Source of the DNA: an uncultured Rhodospirillaceae bacterium
Lineage (GTDB): Bacteria; Pseudomonadota; Alphaproteobacteria; RF32; CAG-239
Assembly: GCA_900318605.1 (NCBI GenBank)
Contig: ONLJ01000028.1
Coordinates: 1-32,208, forward strand
Direction: 5' to 3'
DNA length: 32,208 bases
Shown here: piece after piece, positions 9,070 through 16,277 of the stretch
Numbering within the stretch: the stretch's first letter is position 1
Layout of the letters: each line of letters starts with the position of its first letter
Program-made: the position numbers and the translations under genes
The notes under the pieces: generated by a model
Databases searched by the model: none
What the model saw: the letters and a program-made list of their open reading frames with translations, nothing else
Told to the model about the DNA's origin: nothing

Positions 9070-10917
9070 ATGGTTATCCGCGTTCTCGACCAAAACTTAA
9101 TCAATCAGATTGCCGCCGGCGAAGTTATTGAGCGTCCGGCTTCGGTCTTAAAGGAGTTGGTCGAAAATTCTCTTGATGCCGGCGCCAAAAAAATTGAAGT
9201 CAGTATTGAAGGCGGAGGAAAAAATTATCTTTCGGTCAGTGATGATGGTAAAGGAATAGCAAAAGAGGAGTTGCCAATAGCTCTCGAGCGACATGCGACT
9301 TCAAAACTTCCGGATAACGATTTATTCAATATCAGTTTTTTGGGATTTCGCGGTGAGGCTCTGCCCTCTATCGGTTCGGTGGCAAAACTGAAAATTACTT
9401 CGCGTTTGCAAGATGGCGACGATGCATGGAAAATAACCGTTAACGGCGGCAAAAAAGGCGAAGTTGAACCGGCTTCGGGAAATAAAGGTACTAAAGTCGA
9501 AGTAAGTGATTTGTTTTATACTACTCCGGCAAGGCTGAAATTTTTAAAAAATGATTCTTCGGAAGCGGCACAATGTGCCGATATGCTGAATCGGATTGCT
9601 CTGGCTAATCCGAATATTTCATTTGGTTTTTACAGCGACGGTAAGAAAAAATTTTCTTACGATTCCTGTCAGGGGGAACTTTTTGATGCGAGATTAACCC
9701 GTATTTCCGATGTAATGGGTAAAGAATTTTCCGAAAATTCACTGGCTGTTGCTGCAGAAAATGATTTTTGTAAGATCAGCGGATTTGTCGGGTTGCCGAC
9801 TTATAATAAGGCTAATTCGCTTTCCGAATTTTTGTTTGTGAATAATAGGCCGGTACGCGACAAGTTGATATTGGGAGCAATCAAAGGTGCTTATCAGGAT
9901 GTTATGCCGGCAGGTCGTTATCCGGCATGTGTAATCTTTATTGAAATTGCGCCGATGTATGTTGATGTTAATGTTCATCCGACTAAAGCCGAAGTTCGTT
10001 TTTATGACAACGGAGCAGTGCGCGGGTTGATTGTTAAAGCAATCAGAAATGCTCTTGATTTGGGAGCTAATAAAAGTATCGAAAGTGGGGGATTATCTCA
10101 TTTATTGGGCGATTCGCTTGAGCGTTTCGAACAGCCGAAGTATGAGGATAAAGAATATCGAACTCCGCAATATTCAGGATTTTATGCAGCTGAAAATCAG
10201 CATACTTTCCGTCGTCCGTCGTTTTCAATCGGTAAAAATTATTCAGCGCCGAAAGTTGATTTTTTGAAAGAGTTGAAAAATGATTATTCGGTGCGGATTG
10301 CCGACGAGCCTGAGCAAAAGACATTGGAACATGTCGGAGAGCTTGGTTTGGCAAAAGCTCAGTTCCACAACACTTATATAATTTCGCAAACCGAAGATGC
10401 TATCGTAATTGTCGATCAGCATGCCGCGCATGAGCGGATTACTATGGAAAAAATGAAGCATAATCTGGAACAGCATAAAAAAGCTCAAACTCAGATGTTG
10501 CTTATTCCGGAAGTTGTGGATTTAAGTTTATCTGAAAAAGAAGCGCTTTTGGCTTTGAGAGAAAATATGGCTTTTCTCGGATTGGTTTTTGAGGAGTTCG
10601 GTAATACGGCGGTTTTGGTGCGTGAAACTCCGGCACTTTTGGGAGAAACCGATGTTAAAAAGCTGGTTAAGGATTTAGCCGAGCAGGCCGCTGAATGGGG
10701 TGATGGGTATGCTTTGAGTGATAAAATTCATCATATTTGCGCAACGATTGCCTGTCATGGTTCGGTGCGCGCCGGTCGAACCTTAAATATTGAAGAAATG
10801 AATCATTTGCTTCGGGAAATGGAGCAAACAGAACACTCCGGACAGTGCAATCATGGTCGTCCGACTTATGTTAAAATTAAACTTAAAGATATAGAAAAGC
10901 TTTTTGAGCGGATATAG
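9070..10917 (+). CDS. mutL: DNA mismatch repair protein MutL (endonuclease type)
   Basis: MutL couples MutS mismatch recognition to strand nicking. The 615-residue protein has the complete GHKL ATPase domain: IAAGEVIERPASV with ELVENSLDAG, DDGKGI, RHATSK, GFRGEALPSI and GTKVEVSDLFYTTPAR, then VNNRPV and VNVHPTKAEVRF. After a variable linker (about 335-420) the C-terminal domain has the endonuclease motif DQHA-x2-E-x4-E (D449 to E460), ACHGSVRAG and QCNHGRP. This is therefore a nicking MutL of the kind found in bacteria that lack MutH. It begins 8 nt after pgi, with AAGG as the ribosome-binding site, and is the last gene of the lspA operon. Confidence 0.96.
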   Translation: MVIRVLDQNLINQIAAGEVIERPASVLKELVENSLDAGAKKIEVSIEGGGKNYLSVSDDGKGIAKEELPIALERHATSKLPDNDLFNISFLGFRGEALPSIGSVAKLKITSRLQDGDDAWKITVNGGKKGEVEPASGNKGTKVEVSDLFYTTPARLKFLKNDSSEAAQCADMLNRIALANPNISFGFYSDGKKKFSYDSCQGELFDARLTRISDVMGKEFSENSLAVAAENDFCKISGFVGLPTYNKANSLSEFLFVNNRPVRDKLILGAIKGAYQDVMPAGRYPACVIFIEIAPMYVDVNVHPTKAEVRFYDNGAVRGLIVKAIRNALDLGANKSIESGGLSHLLGDSLERFEQPKYEDKEYRTPQYSGFYAAENQHTFRRPSFSIGKNYSAPKVDFLKELKNDYSVRIADEPEQKTLEHVGELGLAKAQFHNTYIISQTEDAIVIVDQHAAHERITMEKMKHNLEQHKKAQTQMLLIPEVVDLSLSEKEALLALRENMAFLGLVFEEFGNTAVLVRETPALLGETDVKKLVKDLAEQAAEWGDGYALSDKIHHICATIACHGSVRAGRTLNIEEMNHLLREMEQTEHSGQCNHGRPTYVKIKLKDIEKLFERI

Positions 10918-10944
10918 TTTAAGGCTTAGAGATTTTTTAGCATG

Positions 10945-10976
10945 AAAAAAAAGGGCTTCGTTCAGAAGCCCTTTGA
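10945..10976. terminator. Terminator between mutL and the convergent amidotransferase-like gene
   Basis: A 10-bp stem AAAGGGCTTC / GAAGCCCTTT (10950-10959 and 10965-10974) with loop GTTCA. The A-run at 10945-10952 becomes a U-run for the minus-strand transcript, so it mainly terminates the 10979-11833 gene; in the plus direction only TTT follows. Confidence 0.85.
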
Positions 10977-10978
10977 AA

Positions 10979-11833
10979 TCATTTTTTTGAGTTGGAAACC
11001 AGCCACTTGAAAATTCGCAACTGCATTTCATCACCGGCGGCAGCCATGTTTTCAGGGTGCCATTGTACACCTAAAATACCCATGTTCATATCGCCGATTG
11101 CTTCAGGCACACCATCGATTGCGACCGCATATACCTCAAGAGGTAAAGCTGTGTTCGAAGCCAGTCCGAGGAGTTCATGCTGAATGCGAGCCGGAGCCAG
11201 CATTTCGCTGTGTCGTGAATTTACCTTCAATCGCCACTGATCGCCCATCATTTTCTTGAAAGGAGTACCGTCAACCAGCTCAACCTGATGTGCAATCGGG
11301 GCAGTGGTCTTGTGATTCCATGGCGATTCGATGTAGTCGGCTGAGCGATAGAGCTTGAATCCCATCTCGGCGGCAATTACCTGCATGCCGGCGCAGATAC
11401 CCAGAACCGGTTTTCCGGTTTCAAGCGCAAAAGCAAAACACTCGGCGTAAGCTTCTGCCCTTCTGTTGGGATATCCGTAAGAATCGTCAAATTTGGCATC
11501 AGTGTAATACCATTCGGGTGTCTTAAATGAACCTCCGGGAAGCAGTACCCCATCACACATGGCAAGCTGTAACGGATAGTTCTTGTAATCCAAGAATACA
11601 ATTCCGGCACCGGCCATGGCAAGAGCCTTGACATAGTCTTCACCAACTGTGTAATGCTTGGGTTCACGTCCCATCAGAATGCCGATAATCGGTGCATCGT
11701 CGTCAGGTTCACTACAGCCAAACCGAGCATAGTCTTCAGGGGCCAATGTCAGCAAGTCTTTCATCTTTTTCCAATCACTGTCCGCAATTCCGTATCCTTT
11801 GAACTGCGGAAGATAAGTTACATTTTTTTCCAT
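10979..11833 (-). CDS. Class I glutamine-amidotransferase-like / gamma-glutamyl-GABA hydrolase family (peptidase C26) protein
   Basis: A 284-residue cytoplasmic protein with a class I amidotransferase fold: LLPGG oxyanion region (97-101), nucleophile C147 in GICAGMQ, VNSRHSEM, and the His-Glu pair H259/E261 in VQWHPE. This pattern fits the PuuD/C26 hydrolases that cleave gamma-glutamyl amides. The substrate is unknown: no putrescine or GABA genes are nearby. It stands alone in its own promoter-terminator unit. The leader before the ATG is A/T-rich with no Shine-Dalgarno, unlike most neighbours, and its third codon positions look richer in G/C. Horizontal acquisition or a distinct expression class are both possible. 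Confidence 0.8.
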   Translation of the reverse strand: MEKNVTYLPQFKGYGIADSDWKKMKDLLTLAPEDYARFGCSEPDDDAPIIGILMGREPKHYTVGEDYVKALAMAGAGIVFLDYKNYPLQLAMCDGVLLPGGSFKTPEWYYTDAKFDDSYGYPNRRAEAYAECFAFALETGKPVLGICAGMQVIAAEMGFKLYRSADYIESPWNHKTTAPIAHQVELVDGTPFKKMMGDQWRLKVNSRHSEMLAPARIQHELLGLASNTALPLEVYAVAIDGVPEAIGDMNMGILGVQWHPENMAAAGDEMQLRIFKWLVSNSKK

Positions 11834-11884
11834 ACAAATTGGATTTAGGTAATTAATAATATAATAAAAACTAGAATTTATTTT

Positions 11885-11913
11885 TGTGTAGCATAAAATG
11901 ATTTATTTGTCAA
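11885..11913 (-). promoter_or_regulatory. Sigma-70-type promoter of the C26-family gene
   Basis: On the minus strand, TTGACA (11908-11913), a 17-bp spacer ending in TGC (extended -10) and TACACA (11885-11890). The predicted leader is about 45 nt of A/T-rich sequence without a Shine-Dalgarno. Confidence 0.65.
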
Positions 11914-11946
11914 TATTTTCGATTATAAATTTCCGATTGAATTTCA

Positions 11947-11983
11947 TAAAAAAAACGACTCGCTGTTAAAGCAAGTCGTTTTG
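11947..11983 (-). terminator. Intrinsic terminator of the rpsM-rpsK-rpoA operon
   Basis: On the minus strand, ACGACTTGC / GCGAGTCGT with one G-U pair and loop TTTAACA, followed by eight U residues (A-run at 11947-11955). It lies about 25 nt past the rpoA stop, so the operon ends with rpoA. Confidence 0.88.
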
Positions 11984-12005
11984 TAATATTTCAAATCTCA
12001 GAGTT

Positions 12006-13016
12006 TCAGAAATGTTCATCAATTCTTCTGATTAAATCTTCGATGTTCTCAGGCGGCCAACCCGGAGTTTCCATGCCCAAATGAATTCCCATCTTTGCCA
12101 GAACTTCTTTGATTTCATTCAAAGATTTACGGCCGAAGTTAGGAGTTCTGAGCATTTCAGCCTCGGTTTTCTGAACCAAATCACCGATATAAACAATGTT
12201 GTCATTCTTTAGGCAGTTAGCCGAACGAACCGAAAGTTCAAGCTCATCAACCTTTCTGAGTAAGTTGCGGTTGAACGGCAATTCTTCTCTAATGGATTCG
12301 GAGTCGCTGTCCGGCTCATCAAAGTTGATGAACGGCTTAAGCTGATCTTGTAAGATACGAGCGGCATAAGCAATAGCATCTTCTGGAGTTACGACACCGT
12401 TTGTTTCAACAATCATCGTCAGTTTATCATAGTCGGTAACTTGTCCGACACGGGTATTTTCAACCTTATAAGAAACTTTTTTAACCGGAGAATAAATAGC
12501 ATCAACGGCAATTAAACCGATGGTGTTCTCGGCCTGTTTGTTGTTATAAGCCGGAACGTAGCCTTTTCCTGTTGTTACGGTCAATTCCATATTGATTTTG
12601 GCACCGGCATCAAGCGTGCAGATTATATGGTCAGGATTGATAATCTCAACGTCATGACCGGTATCAATCATAGCAGCCGTAACAGTGCAAGGACCTTCAG
12701 CTTTTAAGGTCATTGTTTTTGCCGATTCGCTATGAACGGCAACAGCAAGTTCCTTGATGTTGAGTACAATGTCGGTAACGTCTTCGCGAACTCCCGGAAT
12801 AACGGAAAATTCGTGCAAAACACCATCAATCTTAATCGATGAAACGGCACCGCCCTGAAGAGAAGACAGCAGAATCCTTCTTAAGGCATTGCCTAATGTC
12901 AGACCAAAGCCTCTTTCCAAAGGTTCAACCACTATCTTTGCTTTATGAGAGCCTTCCTCCTGCGAAACTTGCAAGTTTGTCGGTTTAATAAGTTCTTGCC
13001 AATTCTTTTGAATCAC
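12006..13016 (-). CDS. rpoA: RNA polymerase alpha subunit
   Basis: Alpha nucleates RNA polymerase assembly and contacts upstream promoter DNA and activators. The 336 residues are the normal length. The N-terminal domain has [23 protein letters not shown]; the C-terminal domain starts after the ESIREELPF linker and has the helix-hairpin-helix [27 protein letters not shown]. The start codon is GTG at 13016, with AAAGGA about 8 nt upstream. It lies 91 nt after rpsK, a gap that contains a 9-bp hairpin. rplQ, usually the next gene, is not here: a terminator follows. Confidence 0.98.
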   Translation of the reverse strand: MIQKNWQELIKPTNLQVSQEEGSHKAKIVVEPLERGFGLTLGNALRRILLSSLQGGAVSSIKIDGVLHEFSVIPGVREDVTDIVLNIKELAVAVHSESAKTMTLKAEGPCTVTAAMIDTGHDVEIINPDHIICTLDAGAKINMELTVTTGKGYVPAYNNKQAENTIGLIAVDAIYSPVKKVSYKVENTRVGQVTDYDKLTMIVETNGVVTPEDAIAYAARILQDQLKPFINFDEPDSDSESIREELPFNRNLLRKVDELELSVRSANCLKNDNIVYIGDLVQKTEAEMLRTPNFGRKSLNEIKEVLAKMGIHLGMETPGWPPENIEDLIRRIDEHF

Positions 13017-13062
13017 GGTTTTATCCTTTTCTTTAAGTTATATATGCATATATTTTCATATT

Positions 13063-13098
13063 CGGCGGCAGACCTTCAAAATCAAAAGGTCTGCACCG
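13063..13098 (-). promoter_or_regulatory. Hairpin in the rpsK-rpoA spacer
   Basis: A perfect 9-bp inverted repeat GCAGACCTT / AAGGTCTGC (13068-13076 and 13086-13094), extendable by 3 bp beyond a small internal loop. No U-run follows on the minus strand, so it is not a standard terminator. It could be an mRNA-processing or stability element, a partial attenuator, or a ribosomal-protein binding site controlling rpoA. Confidence 0.5.
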
Positions 13099-13107
13099 CA
13101 AAATCGC

Positions 13108-13497
13108 CTAAACGCGACGTCTTTTCTTTAATCGGCATCCGTTGTGCGGAATCGGAGTTACATCACGAATTGACGTAATGGTAAAACCGATAACCTGTAA
13201 TGCTCTGATTGCAGACTCTCTGCCCGAACCCGGACCTTTAACTTCAACTTCCAAAGTTTTCATACCGTTATCCTGAGCCTTTTTACCGGCATCTTCAGCT
13301 GCAACCTGAGCAGCATAAGGAGTGGATTTTCTTGAACCTTTGAAGCCTTGAGCGCCTGCCGTTGCCCAAGAAACCGTGTTTCCTTGAGCATCGGTAATCG
13401 TGATTCTTGTGTTATTAAAAGAAGAATCTACGTGAGCTACACCGGAAGTTATATTCTTTTTTTCTTTCTTTTTTCTTTGAATTGTTGCTTTTGCCAT
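13108..13497 (-). CDS. rpsK: 30S ribosomal protein S11
   Basis: S11 forms part of the platform of the small subunit. The 129 residues carry [50 protein letters not shown] and the C-terminal [16 protein letters not shown], all typical. The ATG at 13497 follows rpsM by 15 nt, with GAGG upstream. Confidence 0.98.
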   Translation of the reverse strand: MAKATIQRKKKEKKNITSGVAHVDSSFNNTRITITDAQGNTVSWATAGAQGFKGSRKSTPYAAQVAAEDAGKKAQDNGMKTLEVEVKGPGSGRESAIRALQVIGFTITSIRDVTPIPHNGCRLKKRRRV

Positions 13498-13512
13498 TTG
13501 CGTTTACCTCAC

Positions 13513-13881
13513 TTATTTCTTCTTGTTAGCAACGGTCTTGCGCTTACCTTTACGGGTTCTGGCATTTTGTTTTGTGCTTTGTCCGCGAACAGGTAAACCC
13601 TTACGATGTCTTAAACCGCGGTAGCAGCCTAAGTCCATCAATCTTTTAATGTTAGTGCCAACTTCACGACGAAGTTCGCCCTCTACCAAATAACCGCTGT
13701 CAATAACTTCGCGAATTTTCATTACTTCTTCATCAGACAACTGACTAACCCTGCGGTTAACGTCAATTCCCGACTTTGCGCAAATGTCTTGAGCAGACTT
13801 TCTGCCAATGCCAAAAATATAGGTTAAAGCAACCTCAATCCTTTTGGCGCTTGGGATATTTACACCAGCTATACGAGCCAA
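13513..13881 (-). CDS. rpsM: 30S ribosomal protein S13
   Basis: S13 sits in the head of the small subunit and contacts the P-site tRNA and L5. The 122 residues begin [14 protein letters not shown] and include [14 protein letters not shown], the RRDVGTNIKR-like [25 protein letters not shown] and the basic [14 protein letters not shown] tail. GGAG lies about 8 nt before the ATG. First gene of this three-gene operon, with its own promoter; secY and adk, which often precede it, are not in the window. Confidence 0.98.
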   Translation of the reverse strand: MARIAGVNIPSAKRIEVALTYIFGIGRKSAQDICAKSGIDVNRRVSQLSDEEVMKIREVIDSGYLVEGELRREVGTNIKRLMDLGCYRGLRHRKGLPVRGQSTKQNARTRKGKRKTVANKKK

Positions 13882-13950
13882 ATTTAATCTCCATTTTTTA
13901 TAAAATTAAAACATTCAAAAAGTTGATCACCACTTTTCAAAATTAAGCGG

Positions 13951-13978
13951 ATTATATAACCTAATTTTATAGAGTCAA
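13951..13978 (-). promoter_or_regulatory. Sigma-70-type promoter of rpsM-rpsK-rpoA
   Basis: On the minus strand, TTGACT (13973-13978), a 16-bp spacer and a perfect TATAAT (13951-13956). The start site would be about 65 nt upstream of rpsM. The 437-nt gap between the divergent rpsM and rpsB also holds poly-T/A tracts (13979-14150) in which I see no gene. Confidence 0.82.
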
Positions 13979-14154
13979 TATTTTTTTTAACTTTTTTTAA
14001 ATTTTTTTTGTAATCGGATTTTGCTTTAGTTTTTAAGCATTTAAAAAAGGTTCAATAAACCGTTTCAGGCTTAAATTTTTTTATACTCCGTAAATATTAA
14101 GGAACTGATTTTTTATACGTCGCTGAGTTTTTAAGTATAAAAGTAAAAAAATGC

Positions 14155-14183
14155 TTGATTTTTTGTTAAGTTGTGATTATAAG
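14155..14183 (+). promoter_or_regulatory. Sigma-70-type promoter of rpsB-tsf
   Basis: TTGATT (14155-14160), a 17-bp spacer and TATAAG (14178-14183). This places the start site near 14190 and gives a leader of about 128 nt before rpsB. Confidence 0.75.
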
Positions 14184-14189
14184 ACTCGA

Positions 14190-14318
14190 GAAATCGCAAT
14201 GGTGCGGTTTTGTAATAAACACACACGCAGACAGGCGGAAATTGTTTTGATTTTCGCTCCGGTGCCTTAAAAAGCCAAGAGTCTGCGGAGGATTAACCGG
14301 AAAAAAGGATATATAAAT
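14190..14318 (+). promoter_or_regulatory. Structured 5' leader of rpsB
   Basis: The leader is more G/C-rich than the surrounding spacer and folds well by eye. An outer 7-bp stem CGCAGAC / GTCTGCG (14226-14232 and 14281-14287) encloses a 7-bp hairpin GCGGAAA / TTTTCGC (14235-14241 and 14251-14257). A second possible pairing, CCGGT (14259-14263) with ACCGG (14296-14300), is mutually exclusive with part of this fold. A GGAGG at 14287-14291 is too far from the ATG to be the Shine-Dalgarno; AAAGGA at 14304-14309 fills that role. By analogy with the S2-autoregulated rpsB leader known in gammaproteobacteria, this may be a feedback site for S2. That function is inference. Confidence 0.6.
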
Positions 14319-15119
14319 ATGACTTTACCTACTTTTACTTTGCGCCAGATGGTTGAAGCCGGCGTACACTTCGGACACCACGCTCGTCGTTGGAATCCGC
14401 AAATGGCTCCGTTTATTTACGGAAAAAAAGACAATGTTCACATCATAGATTTGCAAAAAACTTATCCGATGCTCTACAGCGCATTGAATGCTGTTCGCGA
14501 TGTTGCCGCTAACGGCGGAAAAGTTCTGTTCGTTGCAACAAAACGTCAAGCACAGGATATTGTTAAAGAAAACGCTGAAAGATGCGGTCAATATTACGTT
14601 AATTATCGTTGGCTCGGCGGTATGCTTACAAACTGGAAAACGGTTTATAAGTCAATCTCTCGCTTAAATAAGCTCAATGAAATGGAAGAAAAGGGTTCTT
14701 ATGAGGGATATACCAAAAAAGAAATCCTTAATTTGAAAAAAGAACGTGAAAAATTGGCTATTACCTTGGACGGAATCAAAAATATGGGCGGTCAGCCGGA
14801 TATGTTGTTCGTGATTGATACCCCGAAAGAATCTTTGGCAATTAAAGAAGCTAAAAAACTCGGCATTCCTGTTGTCGGTATTATCGATACCAATGCCAAC
14901 CCGAATGAAGTTGAGTTTCCGGTACCGGGTAATGATGATGCTATCCGTGCTATTCAGTTCTATTGTGAATTGATGTCAGGTGCGATTTTGGACGGTATGC
15001 AGGCTGAAATTTCAGCTAAAGGTTTGGATGTTTCCGAAATGGAAGCTCCGGCTGAAAAACCGGCTCCGAAGAAACGCGCTCCACGCAAGGCTAAAGCCGA
15101 AACTGCAAGCGCAGAATAG
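14319..15119 (+). CDS. rpsB: 30S ribosomal protein S2
   Basis: S2 binds late at the back of the small subunit and is needed for S1 binding. The 266 residues include MVEAGVHFGHHARRWNP, YGKKDNVHIIDLQKT, FVATKRQAQDIV, YYVNYRWLGGMLTNWKT, GGQPDMLFVIDTPKE and GIIDTNANP. A C-terminal tail (about 235-266) rich in Ala, Pro, Lys and Glu is low-complexity and probably disordered. Standard rpsB-tsf gene order. Confidence 0.98.
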   Translation: MTLPTFTLRQMVEAGVHFGHHARRWNPQMAPFIYGKKDNVHIIDLQKTYPMLYSALNAVRDVAANGGKVLFVATKRQAQDIVKENAERCGQYYVNYRWLGGMLTNWKTVYKSISRLNKLNEMEEKGSYEGYTKKEILNLKKEREKLAITLDGIKNMGGQPDMLFVIDTPKESLAIKEAKKLGIPVVGIIDTNANPNEVEFPVPGNDDAIRAIQFYCELMSGAILDGMQAEISAKGLDVSEMEAPAEKPAPKKRAPRKAKAETASAE

Positions 15120-15134
15120 GTTGATATTAAAAAA

Positions 15135-15155
15135 GGGCGGAAGCTTAATCCGCCC
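15135..15155 (+). promoter_or_regulatory. Hairpin in the rpsB-tsf spacer
   Basis: A 7-bp stem GGGCGGA / TCCGCCC (15135-15141 and 15149-15155) with loop AGCTTAA, in the 84-nt gap between rpsB and tsf. No U-run follows, so on the plus strand it is at most a partial attenuator or processing site that could adjust the S2 to EF-Ts ratio. Confidence 0.55.
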
Positions 15156-15203
15156 TCGTTAAAATAAAAATACAGTTTACAAAAATTTATAAGGAATAAA
15201 AAA

Positions 15204-16130
15204 ATGGCAGAAATTACAGCCGCTATGGTTAAAGAATTAAGAGAAACAACCGGCGCCGGTATGCTTGATTGCAAAAAAGCTTTGGTTGAAGCCGGTGCAG
15301 ATATGGAAAAAGCCGTTGATTGGCTCAGAAAAAAAGGTTTGGCTTCAGCTGCCAAAAAATCAAGCCGTATCGCTGCCGAAGGTTTGGTGGCAGTTGCAAT
15401 TGAAGGCAATAAAGGAGCAGTCGTTGAAGTTAACTCCGAAACCGACTTCGTTGCTAAAAATGATATTTTCCAAGATTATGTTGCAGATGCTGCCATCGTA
15501 GCCTTGAAAAATGACGGCGATATAGAAAAAATGAAAGCTTGCAATTGTCCGAAATGCGGCAAAACTTTCGGCGAGCGTTTGACTGATATGATTGCAAAAA
15601 TCGGCGAAAACATGAACTTGCGCCGTGCAAAAGTTATCAGCGTAAACAATGGTTTGGTTTGCTCATATATTCACAATGCCGCAAGAGATGGCTTGGGCAA
15701 AATCGGTGTTTTGGTTGCCTTAGAATCGTCCGCCGATAAGGCAAAATTGGCTGATTTGGGTAAGCATATCGCTATGCACATTGCGGCTTCCGCTCCGATT
15801 GCCTTAAATATTGATGGCGTTCCGGCTGAGGCTGTTGCTCATGAGAAGAGCATTTTTTCAGAACAGGCTGCCGCTTCCGGTAAACCGGCAAACATCATCG
15901 AAAAGATGGTCGAAGGGCGGATTCGCAAGTTCTATGAAGAAGTTGTGTTGGAAGAACAAGCTTATATTATGGATCCGGATAAAAAGGTTAAGGCTGTTAT
16001 TGCTGATGCCGCTAAGGATGCCGGTGCTGAAATTAAGCTGACCGACTATGCTTTCTTCAAGCTTGGTGACGGCTTGCAGAAAAAAGAAGAAGATTTTGCT
16101 GCCGAAGTTGCCGCTCAGCTGAAAAAATAA
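15204..16130 (+). CDS. tsf: Elongation factor Ts
   Basis: EF-Ts is the nucleotide exchange factor for EF-Tu. The 308 residues show the N-terminal UBA-like domain with RETTGAGMLDCKKAL, the core VEVNSETDFVAKN (TDFV contacts EF-Tu), and the C-terminal LEEQAYIMDPDKKV. Unusual is a cysteine cluster C113-x-C115-x2-C118 (CNCPKCGK) in the surface segment after the first core helix, where it resembles half of a zinc knuckle. The ATG at 15204 is preceded by AAGGAA. Ends with a strong terminator; pyrH, often next, is absent. Confidence 0.97.
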   Translation: MAEITAAMVKELRETTGAGMLDCKKALVEAGADMEKAVDWLRKKGLASAAKKSSRIAAEGLVAVAIEGNKGAVVEVNSETDFVAKNDIFQDYVADAAIVALKNDGDIEKMKACNCPKCGKTFGERLTDMIAKIGENMNLRRAKVISVNNGLVCSYIHNAARDGLGKIGVLVALESSADKAKLADLGKHIAMHIAASAPIALNIDGVPAEAVAHEKSIFSEQAAASGKPANIIEKMVEGRIRKFYEEVVLEEQAYIMDPDKKVKAVIADAAKDAGAEIKLTDYAFFKLGDGLQKKEEDFAAEVAAQLKK

Positions 16131-16157
16131 GTTTTCTTTAATTTTAAGAAAATTCAT

Positions 16158-16198
16158 AAAACTCTCAGACCTTATCGGGGTCGGGAGTTTTTTTTATT
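16158..16198 (+). terminator. Intrinsic terminator of rpsB-tsf
   Basis: Stem AAACTCTC-GACC (one bulged A) with GGTC-GGGAGTTT, followed by a run of T residues (about 16188-16195). It ends the rpsB-tsf unit before the next gene's promoter. Confidence 0.88.
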
Positions 16199-16213
16199 TT
16201 TGAAATTTTTATA

Positions 16214-16260
16214 TTGACGAAATAGTTAAGGTATGATAAAAACAAAGAAATTTGTATAAT
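16214..16260 (+). promoter_or_regulatory. Promoter region of the 16278-17129 gene
   Basis: A perfect TATAAT (16255-16260) lies 17 nt before the ATG and would give a leader of only about 11 nt. A TTGACG (16214-16219) lies further upstream, paired at 17-18 bp with a poor TAAAAA. Which pair is used cannot be decided by eye. No Shine-Dalgarno precedes the ATG in either case. Confidence 0.45.
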
Positions 16261-16277
16261 TTTTTAAAAAAATTTTT

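Noticed and set aside
14041-14075. GGTTcaataAACC hairpin with adjacent T-run on the minus strand, as a terminator or small RNA
   Set aside because: Only a 4-bp stem in poly-A/T sequence, and no minus-strand gene upstream that would need it.
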